This document shows positions 36,600 to 43,642 of a stretch of 64,000 nucleotides of DNA, piece by piece. Positions within the stretch are counted from its first letter, which is position 1. Each line of letters opens with the position of its first letter. The notes under the pieces were generated by a model. That model was not told the origin of the DNA, did no database searches, and saw only the letters and a list, made by a program, of their open reading frames with translations. This stretch comes from Prochlorococcus sp. AG-436-M02 (GTDB taxonomy: Bacteria > Cyanobacteriota > Cyanobacteriia > PCC-6307 > Cyanobiaceae): positions 25,943-89,942 of the forward strand of contig QCPL01000005.1 of the NCBI GenBank assembly GCA_003212515.1, given 5' to 3'. The translations under genes were made by a program, and so were the position numbers.

Positions 36600-37699
36600 T
36601 AAAAGATCACATCCTTTGTGTTTTTTTTGGCAAGTGCAAGTTTTTGTATTTCATTATCATTCCCTGCAAGGGCTGCAAAGCCAAGGAAAACCTGATTTGA
36701 TTGCTTTCTTTCAATTAGTTTTTTGAGTAAATCCGGGACGATCTCAAAATTTTCTTGCAATGACTCTACAAGTCTTTCCTTACGTATTTTCCCTGAAACT
36801 TTTCCCTTGATTTGTATATCTGCAATTGCTGCCGCCATTGCAATTACATCTGCAGAACTTTGTAAGTTTTCAAGTGCTCTAAACATATCTTTAGAGCTTC
36901 TAGCTTCAATACAGTTTAATCCCTCTAGCAAAGCTGGATTGATTTGAAGTGATCCATGCAATAAATCAACTTTTGCACCTCTAAATCTTGCGGCTTGTGC
37001 TAAAAGAACGCCCATTTTTCCACTACTTCTATTACTGAGGTATCTAGCTCCATCAATATCTTCGATTGTTGCCCCTGCAGTTACCAAGATTTTTAACCCT
37101 TCCCAGTCTTTTTCCAGTGGTAATTTCTGAATTGTTGCACTTTCTAAGGCCAGTTGAATTAATTCAGGATTAGTCATTCGACCCTGCCCGATGCGATCAC
37201 ATGCCAAAAGTCCTTCTGATGGGGACAATGTAATTACATTTGGCAATCCTTTAAGTTTTCGCCAATTACTTTTTACTGCTTGGTTTTTCCACATTCCTGT
37301 ATTCATTGCAGCTGCTGCTATAACAGGCTTCTCTGATGCTAAAAGTAAACTTGCTGCTAAACCATCACCAAGACCAAAGACCCACCTTGCAAGAGAGGAT
37401 GCACTTAATGGTGCAATCACAATGAGATCTGCCCATTCCGCAAGTTCAATATGTAATGGTTTGCCTCTTTGAGGGTCCCATTGATCTGAATCTTGATAGC
37501 AGCAATTTCTACTTAATGTTGCTAAAGAAACTGGGCTAACTAATTGAGAAGCACTAGGAGTTAGAACGCAACGGACTTCAGCACCAATCTTAATTAAATT
37601 ACTAATTAAGATCGGGGTCTTTACAGCTGCGATGCTCCCAGAAGCTATCACAAGGATTTTTCGCCCTTTTAAATTTTGAGTCTCCTCAGTCTTCATCAA
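36599..37699 (-). CDS. coaBC: Bifunctional phosphopantothenoylcysteine decarboxylase/synthetase CoaBC, frame broken near the 3' end
   Basis: CoaBC makes 4'-phosphopantetheine in coenzyme A synthesis. The N-terminal flavodoxin-like CoaC domain shows GSIAAVKTP, the SASSLARW segment and AAAMNTGMW (near 128); the CoaB domain starts near 200 with ILVTAGATIEDIDGARYLSNRSSGKMG. The frame ends with AKKNTKDVIF-stop. This is early: about 65 further residues lie in the adjacent frame (36402-36599). The shift maps to eight A residues (minus strand); nine or six would restore one protein of about 432 or 431 residues. The start overlaps the upstream DUF2555-like gene by 14 bases. Confidence 0.9.
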   Translation of the reverse strand: MMKTEETQNLKGRKILVIASGSIAAVKTPILISNLIKIGAEVRCVLTPSASQLVSPVSLATLSRNCCYQDSDQWDPQRGKPLHIELAEWADLIVIAPLSASSLARWVFGLGDGLAASLLLASEKPVIAAAAMNTGMWKNQAVKSNWRKLKGLPNVITLSPSEGLLACDRIGQGRMTNPELIQLALESATIQKLPLEKDWEGLKILVTAGATIEDIDGARYLSNRSSGKMGVLLAQAARFRGAKVDLLHGSLQINPALLEGLNCIEARSSKDMFRALENLQSSADVIAMAAAIADIQIKGKVSGKIRKERLVESLQENFEIVPDLLKKLIERKQSNQVFLGFAALAGNDNEIQKLALAKKNTKDVIF

Positions 37700-37925
37700 A
37701 TGGTTCCTGATCTATTAAATGATGGTAATTAAGAGTTAATTCTGGCCTATGTATCGCTAGAGCTCTTAAAAGGTGCCAGTCATTTAAGCTTTCAAAAGGA
37801 TTAGGGTAATCCTCTTCTTCTAGCCTTTCGGCTAGTTTTGCAGTTGATTGGTCATCAAATTTTAGGAGGAGCTCTTCAGTAATTTTTCTGGGGGAGCAAT
37901 TTAAATCTATATTTTTTTTAGCCAT
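37686..37925 (-). CDS. DUF2555-like cyanobacterial protein
   Basis: The function is unknown. The 79-residue soluble acidic protein has the pattern I recognise from the cyanobacterial DUF2555 family: LAERLEEEDYPNPFESLNDWHLLRALAIHRPEL and a C-terminal HHLIDQEPFDED. It precedes coaBC and overlaps it by 14 bases, so the two are probably translated from one mRNA. A role linked to CoA synthesis cannot be claimed from the sequence. ATG start. Confidence 0.75.
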   Translation of the reverse strand: MAKKNIDLNCSPRKITEELLLKFDDQSTAKLAERLEEEDYPNPFESLNDWHLLRALAIHRPELTLNYHHLIDQEPFDED

Positions 37926-38149
37926 GGTTTCTTTAGTTGAACTGAATCCACTGCCATTTATTTATTCTATTTAAAAACGGTACTAAATAAAAGCTTTATT
38001 TAATCTGTCTCATTTAAGAATAATGCAACCATTCTTTTCCCTTAAAGATTTAATTCTAAATGTTTGATGTTGATTTTATCTTCAATTCCTCGGTTCTTCC
38101 TGCGAGAAGTAAATTAATGAGGTAAAAGAAGCTAATAAGAAAAATAATT

Positions 38150-38350
38150 ATGTCTCAATCAAAAAGGGAGCAAGTCGTAAGTCATCTTCGGTACATCAGG
38201 CAAGAGCTTAGAGAAATGCATCAAGGAGTATTGGATGATGGATTATTACCTGAGCCAGGAGAAATAAGAGGCGTTATGGCACAAATGGAGGCTTTACATG
38301 AATTACTGGAAGGAAAATCAAAGTCCAAGACAAAACAAGAAGATGCATAG
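38150..38350 (+). CDS. Conserved small helical protein
   Basis: The product is unrecognised. The 66-residue protein is soluble, charged and mostly helical (KREQVVSHLRYIRQELREMHQG and RGVMAQMEALHELLEG) with a lysine-rich tail. It has an ATG start and no signal or membrane segment. It is divergent from DUF2555, with 224 bases between that probably hold both promoters but show no clear motif, and is followed 78 bases on by the Ycf20-like gene. Confidence 0.65.
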   Translation: MSQSKREQVVSHLRYIRQELREMHQGVLDDGLLPEPGEIRGVMAQMEALHELLEGKSKSKTKQEDA

Positions 38351-38428
38351 TTGTTTTTTCTTGCATTGTAATTCTCATGTTATTAGGATGAATATTTTCT
38401 ATAAAAAAACTTTAGCCATTTATATGGA

Positions 38429-38767
38429 ATGAAGTATCAGCAAACTGCATTTAGCCGTAATATTTTAAATATCATCAACCGTTTAGATATTTGGTCTTCC
38501 AATCCATGGAGGAAGTATTCTCTCTTAATAATAATATTTTTATTTGCATTTTTTTTAGGAAGTTCTATAGGCATGATAAATGGAGCATTGTCTTTAATGG
38601 ATCCAGTTGGTGCATTCTTCACTGTGATTCTAATTGAAATATTTATACGTTTTAGAAAATTAGATGGTAATACAAAAGAAGTAAGTTCTATCTCTAGATC
38701 TATTATGGATAGCTTCAGGATGGGACTTGTATATGGTTTATTTATGGAAGGCTTTAAGTTACTTTAG
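38429..38767 (+). CDS. Ycf20-like (DUF565) membrane protein
   Basis: The 112-residue protein has two or three hydrophobic helices and the features of the Ycf20/DUF565 family shared by cyanobacteria and plastids: an N-terminal NPWRKYSLLII motif, FFLGSSIGM, then DPVGAFFTVILIEIFIRF. In algae Ycf20-like proteins affect photoprotection, but the biochemical role is unknown. ATG start. It faces pyrB, with 35 bases between the stops. Confidence 0.78.
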   Translation: MKYQQTAFSRNILNIINRLDIWSSNPWRKYSLLIIIFLFAFFLGSSIGMINGALSLMDPVGAFFTVILIEIFIRFRKLDGNTKEVSSISRSIMDSFRMGLVYGLFMEGFKLL

Positions 38768-38802
38768 CAAGAAGGACTATCTTCTTATTATTTAACAAAT
38801 AA

Positions 38803-39819
38803 TTAATTATTTACGGCAGCAAGAAGGTAGAGCAGGGCCATCCTGATTGGGATCCCATTTGAAACTTGCTGGGCTACTAAGCAAATAGAATTATCTTCTA
38901 ATAACTCGCTACTAATTTCAATTCCTCTATTTACTGGACCTGGATGTAATACAGGTATTTTTTTCTCACACCATTGTAATTTCTGATGCGTTATTCCATA
39001 TTTTTCATGATATAAATTTAGGTTTGAGATGAGATTCTCACTCATTCTCTCTTTTTGAAGTCGTAATGTAATTAGAGCATCTGTATTATTTAATGCCTCT
39101 TTTAACGATCTACATATTGTAATTTTCCCACGTTTCTTTATTGGGTCTTCTTTTTGCTCAGATGGAGGTTCTTCAGCAAATCTTGAGAAGTCTTCAGGGA
39201 GTAGTGATTGAGGCCCGCAGAGAATTACGTTTGCTCCACAACCAGTAAGGCTCCAAAGATTTGATCGAGCAACTCGAGAATGAAGAATATCACCAACTAT
39301 AGTAATTGTTTTCCCAAGAAGACTTTCAGGAGAACCTTGACTATTGTCAAAGTAATTCGTCAATGTAAATAAGTCGAGTAGAGCTTGGCTTGGATGACTA
39401 TGTAGTCCATCCCCACCATTGAGAACTGAAACTTTTTTATTTTTTTGATCTAGGTATTTTGCAAGCTGAGCAGGCACGCCAGTATCCCTATGACGTATAA
39501 CTAGAACCTCTGCTCCCATAGCGACATAGGTCAAAACAGTATCAAGAGGCGTTTCACCTTTAATTAAGGCACTCGATGATGGTGTAAAGGATTGAACATC
39601 TGCAGATAGTTTTTTCGCTGCTAGTTCAAAACTGCTTCGGGTTCTTGTGCTTGGTTCAAAAAATAAAGTTGCTATGAGACGACCCTGTAAGGCAGGTAAT
39701 TTTCTCGATCCAGTTTGTGGAAGTCTCTTAAAACGATGAGCAAGTTCTAGAACTTCTTTATAGTCCTCAAGAGAGAAGGAGGACAAATCAATGATGTGTT
39801 TATGTGCCCAGTTGCTCAT
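38803..39819 (-). CDS. pyrB: Aspartate carbamoyltransferase catalytic chain
   Basis: PyrB makes N-carbamoyl-aspartate in pyrimidine synthesis. The 338-residue protein has the carbamoyl-phosphate site [16 protein letters not shown] near 53-68, the [12 protein letters not shown] loop near 84, [11 protein letters not shown] near 145, [11 protein letters not shown] near 178 and [11 protein letters not shown] near 294. No PyrI regulatory chain is next to it, as usual in cyanobacteria. Its ATG overlaps the mpg stop (ATGA), so the two are probably translationally coupled. Confidence 0.97.
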   Translation of the reverse strand: MSNWAHKHIIDLSSFSLEDYKEVLELAHRFKRLPQTGSRKLPALQGRLIATLFFEPSTRTRSSFELAAKKLSADVQSFTPSSSALIKGETPLDTVLTYVAMGAEVLVIRHRDTGVPAQLAKYLDQKNKKVSVLNGGDGLHSHPSQALLDLFTLTNYFDNSQGSPESLLGKTITIVGDILHSRVARSNLWSLTGCGANVILCGPQSLLPEDFSRFAEEPPSEQKEDPIKKRGKITICRSLKEALNNTDALITLRLQKERMSENLISNLNLYHEKYGITHQKLQWCEKKIPVLHPGPVNRGIEISSELLEDNSICLVAQQVSNGIPIRMALLYLLAAVNN

Positions 39820-40436
39820 GGTCCTTCTTCCAACCTAGGTTCCCAAGATCGCAAAGTTGATGGGCAGTGATCTCCTTTGGCTCTTTTGCTAACGCTTCGA
39901 CTGCTTTTCAAATACCATCGCCATGGCAAGCTTTTTGCTTTTGATATTCCAATTCTTGTTGTTTGAACAATTTGGTTCATATTTTTGGCAGATCGCCCTT
40001 TGCTGATCCATATACCATTCTCCACAGAGACTAGTAAATTGTCATGACTTCTTTTCAATCCAAATCTATTTGCTAATAATCCAGGACCTGCAGCTATACG
40101 TTCATCTTCATTTGGCATAGCTATAGCTCTAAGAAGCACCCCATTAGCCCAACCTGATTTGTAAGTAACTATATTTACGCAGTGATATTTGCCATATGTT
40201 AGATAAACATATAGATGACCAGGTTCCCCAAAAAGGGTTTCATTTCTAGCAGTTCTGTTTTTGAATCCATGGCATCCAGGTTCAGATTGACAATATGCCT
40301 CTGTCTCAACAATGACGCCCCAAAGAAGTTTATTGTTAGGTTTGCGTTTTATAAGTAGACAACCTATTAAGTTAGGAGCAACTAATTTTGATTGCTTGCA
40401 AAAAAATTCAGTTTTTAAAGGTGAATGATCTATTGT
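39816..40436 (-). CDS. mpg: 3-methyladenine DNA glycosylase (AAG/MPG family), start anomalous
   Basis: This glycosylase removes alkylated purines in base-excision repair. The ORF track lists only 107 residues from a GTG at 40139, but the same frame is open to 40436 and encodes the whole family N-terminal half: [30 protein letters not shown] with the catalytic Glu, [19 protein letters not shown] and NGVLLRAI, then [11 protein letters not shown]. No ATG, GTG or TTG occurs in that upstream part. An ATG at 40440 in the adjacent frame would fit if one A were removed from an A5 run. It is a complete homologue with a start problem, overlapping pyrB by ATGA. Confidence 0.8.
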   Translation of the reverse strand, partial: TIDHSPLKTEFFCKQSKLVAPNLIGCLLIKRKPNNKLLWGVIVETEAYCQSEPGCHGFKNRTARNETLFGEPGHLYVYLTYGKYHCVNIVTYKSGWANGVLLRAIAMPNEDERIAAGPGLLANRFGLKRSHDNLLVSVENGIWISKGRSAKNMNQIVQTTRIGISKAKSLPWRWYLKSSRSVSKRAKGDHCPSTLRSWEPRLEEGP

Positions 40437-40538
40437 TCATGGAGTTAATGAATTTAGTCTAATTACTTTTCCATAAAATCTTTTCTAAAACTATAAGTCC
40501 CTTCTCAAAATATATTCAACAAATAGACAAGTAAATAA

Positions 40539-41339
40539 ATGAACAAGAAAAGCAAATCCACTCATCAGTTATTTGATCAGAATAATCCCAACATGAGGTT
40601 AGAACTTTTTACTTGGCCAGAGGTTGAGGAATACCTTAGACAGTGTAAAGGAATTATTTTGCCAATTGGATCCACTGAGCAACATGGACCTACTGGCGCA
40701 ATAGGTACTGATGCATTAACTGCTAAAGCTGTAGCGCATGAGGTTGCCAAGAGAACAGGAGTTATTGTTACTCCTACTCAACCATTTGGGATGGCCGAAC
40801 ATCACCTTGGCTTTCCTGGAACAATGAGTCTTCGACCGTCAACATTGCTTTCATTGGTGCATGACCTTCTGGTATCTCTTTCTATGCATGGATTTGAAAA
40901 GATTTTTATTGTTAATGGACATGGAGGGAATATTGCAACTATTAAATCTGCATTTGCACAGGCTTACAGAACTATCTCAAATATGGGATCGCCAACATCA
41001 CAATCATTTCAATGTAAATTGGCTAATTGGTTTATGACTCCAGAAGTTTTTAAAGAGGCTCGTTTGATTTATGGTGATAAAGAAGGGCAACATGCAACAC
41101 CTAGCGAGATTGCGTTAACCTTGCATCTTGAACCAAGTTTATTAAGCAAACAATGTAAACTTCCCCCAGCTTCTCCAGTTGGCCCTATATATGATTATAA
41201 AGACTTCCGTCAAAGATACTTTGATGGAAGAATGGGCTCAGATCCATTTTTAGCTACTGCAAAAGATGGAGAAAAGTTTCTAGATAAAGCAGCATCTGCT
41301 TTATCTAAGAATTTATTAGATTTTCTTGAAGAATCATGA
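40539..41339 (+). CDS. Creatininase-family amidohydrolase
   Basis: The 266-residue protein belongs to the creatininase/MftE-like metal-dependent amidohydrolase fold. Metal ligands appear in LPIGSTEQHGPTGAIGTDALTA (Glu, His, Asp, near 43-64), IVNGHGGNIATIKSAF near 126 and GDKEGQHATPSEIAL near 184. True creatinine hydrolysis is unlikely in a marine cyanobacterium and the natural amide substrate is unknown. Its stop overlaps the gatC start (ATGA), suggesting co-translation with the amidotransferase subunit. ATG start. Confidence 0.87.
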   Translation: MNKKSKSTHQLFDQNNPNMRLELFTWPEVEEYLRQCKGIILPIGSTEQHGPTGAIGTDALTAKAVAHEVAKRTGVIVTPTQPFGMAEHHLGFPGTMSLRPSTLLSLVHDLLVSLSMHGFEKIFIVNGHGGNIATIKSAFAQAYRTISNMGSPTSQSFQCKLANWFMTPEVFKEARLIYGDKEGQHATPSEIALTLHLEPSLLSKQCKLPPASPVGPIYDYKDFRQRYFDGRMGSDPFLATAKDGEKFLDKAASALSKNLLDFLEES

Positions 41340-41635
41340 CTAGGATCACTTCAGATGATGTTAGAAAAGTTGCAAAACTTTCTCGTTTGGAAATTCCTGA
41401 CGATGATGTTGAAAAGTATTCAAATCAACTTGAAGATATTTTAGAATATATTGCTCAACTTGAAAGAATTGATACTACAAATGTGCCCCCAACTACAAGA
41501 GCTGTGGAGGTCGTGAATGTATTTAGAGATGATAATGTGAAAACTTCTTCTAATGATATTAGGGATCAACTTTTGAGTCTTGCGCCAGAAAGAGAAGGAG
41601 AATTTTATAAAGTCCCAAAGATACTTTCAGAATAA
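41336..41635 (+). CDS. gatC: Aspartyl/glutamyl-tRNA amidotransferase subunit C
   Basis: GatC holds the GatA and GatB subunits together in the GatCAB complex that converts Glu-tRNA(Gln) to Gln-tRNA(Gln). The 99-residue protein shows the family pattern VRKVAKLSRLEIPDDDVEKYSNQLEDILEYIAQLERIDT (several short conserved blocks) and the C-terminal FRDD and LLSLAPEREGEFYKVPKIL. gatA and gatB are not in the window. The start overlaps the upstream creatininase-family gene by four bases, and the stop is 6 bases from the convergent crtR stop. Confidence 0.95.
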   Translation: MTRITSDDVRKVAKLSRLEIPDDDVEKYSNQLEDILEYIAQLERIDTTNVPPTTRAVEVVNVFRDDNVKTSSNDIRDQLLSLAPEREGEFYKVPKILSE

Positions 41636-41641
41636 TATAGC

Positions 41642-42673
41642 TTAACTCTTATCTGGTATGACTGCGGTTTTATGTAGAAGATAAATCCATTTTTTCCGCC
41701 ATCTCTTAGTTGGGATAAGATTTGCTAAGGGCCTCATCTTACTCCTGCTTTTTTTGTGACTTCTTACTCCTAGAAAAATGTCATATAGAAAGTTTAAACT
41801 ATCTTTTTTAGACTCAAATATTCCCATTCTTTGGGGTGAACCTTTCTCGTCTAATAACGGTTTAGTTAGCTCATAAGCAGGTTTATATTCAAACCAGGGA
41901 ATTGATGGCCATAAATGATGAACAAGATGATAGTTCTGGCCCATAATAAGTATATTCATGACTCGACTTGGATATACTCTTGCATTCTTCCATTTATTTC
42001 TAGCTAAAAAAGGTCTATGTGGTAAATAATCAAAGAATATTCCTAGAGTTACGCCAACCATTAATGCTGGTCCAAACCATAAGTTATAAATTACATTCAT
42101 GAAATTAAAATGTATCCCTGCTATTACAATTGTGATAAAAAAGGATCTTTCTAATCCCCATTGCATGAGTTCATATCTTCTCCATAACTTTCTCTGAAAA
42201 AAGAAATATTCATGATAAAAGAACCTTGGGGCAATTAACCATACGGGACCAAAGGTACTGACAATATGATCAGGATCATTTTTAGGATCATTTACATGTG
42301 AGTGATGTTGAAGGTGAACCCTTGTAAAGACTGGAAAGCTAAAACCCAATAATATTGCGGCACCATGCCCCATTGCTTGATTGATCCATTTGTTTGGATG
42401 TGCTGCTTTATGGCATGCATCGTGAATAACCGTGCCTTCCATATGAAGCGCAATGAATGCAAGAGCCACTAATATTTGAAGTGGCCAAATTCCTTTGTAC
42501 CACTGCCAAATGGCCAAAAAGGCTATTGCATAACCACCAATGAATAAACCCACCGTTGGATTTAGAAAACCTGGAGGATCTAAATATTCTTTAATACGTT
42601 TTTGCCAAAAAGATGAAGATTGAAAATGCAAGGATTGATCATCCTTTTGAATAGATTTTATTTTTGTTTTCAT
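41642..42673 (-). CDS. crtR: Beta-carotene hydroxylase CrtR
   Basis: CrtR is a di-iron membrane hydroxylase that converts beta-carotene to zeaxanthin. The 343-residue protein has four hydrophobic segments and the desaturase-like histidine boxes HDACHKAAHP near 87, HLQHHSHVNDPKNDPDH near 121 and HLVHHLWPSIPW near 248. The last box precedes a conserved soluble tail. ATG start. It has 56 bases between its start and tRNA-Leu on the same strand. Confidence 0.95.
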   Translation of the reverse strand: MKTKIKSIQKDDQSLHFQSSSFWQKRIKEYLDPPGFLNPTVGLFIGGYAIAFLAIWQWYKGIWPLQILVALAFIALHMEGTVIHDACHKAAHPNKWINQAMGHGAAILLGFSFPVFTRVHLQHHSHVNDPKNDPDHIVSTFGPVWLIAPRFFYHEYFFFQRKLWRRYELMQWGLERSFFITIVIAGIHFNFMNVIYNLWFGPALMVGVTLGIFFDYLPHRPFLARNKWKNARVYPSRVMNILIMGQNYHLVHHLWPSIPWFEYKPAYELTKPLLDEKGSPQRMGIFESKKDSLNFLYDIFLGVRSHKKSRSKMRPLANLIPTKRWRKKWIYLLHKTAVIPDKS

Positions 42674-42729
42674 TGCGCTTCGGAATCACAATTTAGAAAC
42701 AAACACATACCTATTAACGCATTGAATGA

Positions 42730-42811
42730 TGCCCACCGGGAGACTTGAACTCCCACGACCGAAGTCACTGGTACCTAAAACCAGCGCGTCTACCAATTCC
42801 GCCAGATGGGC
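42730..42811 (-). tRNA. tRNA-Leu (UAG anticodon)
   Basis: On the minus strand the sequence starts GCCCATCTGGCGGAATTGG and ends GGTGGGC plus discriminator A. The 7-bp acceptor stem pairs, the anticodon stem/loop is CTGGT-TTTAGGT-ACCAG with anticodon TAG, and a long variable arm (TGACTTCGGTCG) and T arm (GTTCAAGTC) are present. The long variable arm and anticodon indicate leucine. CCA is not encoded. The adjoining 42812-43074 region holds its promoter and no recognised gene. Confidence 0.96.
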
Positions 42812-43074
42812 CAACGGATCCTGGGTGTTAAGAATCGTTAGTCTTGTATACTATAGCGGCTAATATGCCACTTTTTTTAAGCTAGTAGAACATCTTGGAG
42901 AGATTTATCAAGATCTTTTAGATTGTTTTTTTTACTTTAAGAACAAAAAACCTATCAGAGTAATTTAAAGGCTTTAGCTAAAATAGGTTCTAATTAATCT
43001 ATTTTTTATTTTAAAAATGAGCTTATTTAGCAACCTTAGACAAAATAAGTATATGAATATCTATTCTTGAAATT

Positions 43075-43620
43075 ATGCTTGCAGTGGCGATTGGATATCT
43101 TGCTATTGCTCTAGGCCTTTCAGTTTTGTTCGTTTCTTTACTGCTTACAGAGTTAAGCAGGCCTAGAGATGCGCTTTGGGGAGCAATAATTATGCTTCTA
43201 GGTTTGGTCCTTATTACTAGCTATGAAAGTCTAGATGGCTCGCCAATGCTTGCGGTTTTGTTTAGCTTTTTAATTATGTCAAGATTTCTTGTAGAAATCT
43301 CGCAATACAGATGGCAGCAACTTAGTGAAGAAGAGAAAATCTCAGTAAAGACTTTGACTCGTTGGAAAAATAGTTTTAAGCAGGTTTTCTTAGCGGGTGC
43401 GAAATTTGGTTCGATAGTTTTTGAGGTGTTCAAACTTTTTAAGCCTAAGCCCAAGCCAAGCGAAATTGGCAAGAAGTGGATTAGGTCAGAACTTGATGAT
43501 GAAAAAAGAGCTGCAATAAGTCCTAGGCCCTCGAATGAGGTTAATATTGAAGAAAATTCTTTAGCCACTGATCAGATTTCATCACTAAAACCTGGAGAAA
43601 CATCTTCCGACGCTTCATAA
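43075..43620 (+). CDS. Ycf66 family protein
   Basis: The function is unknown, though the family is shared by cyanobacteria and some plastids. The 181-residue protein has two or three N-terminal hydrophobic helices (about residues 5-25, 35-50 and 56-72) containing the typical ELSRPRDALWGAIIMLLGLVL, followed by SQYRWQQLSEEE. A long charged tail rich in K, P, E and S follows. ATG start. It lies 22 bases upstream of ileS on the same strand. Confidence 0.82.
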   Translation: MLAVAIGYLAIALGLSVLFVSLLLTELSRPRDALWGAIIMLLGLVLITSYESLDGSPMLAVLFSFLIMSRFLVEISQYRWQQLSEEEKISVKTLTRWKNSFKQVFLAGAKFGSIVFEVFKLFKPKPKPSEIGKKWIRSELDDEKRAAISPRPSNEVNIEENSLATDQISSLKPGETSSDAS

Positions 43621-43642
43621 TCTTCTCTAATCAATCTTCACT

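Noticed and set aside
42812-43074. Possible small gene or RNA upstream of tRNA-Leu and ycf66
   Set aside because: The 263 bases are AT-rich with no ORF or convincing structure; only promoters are expected.
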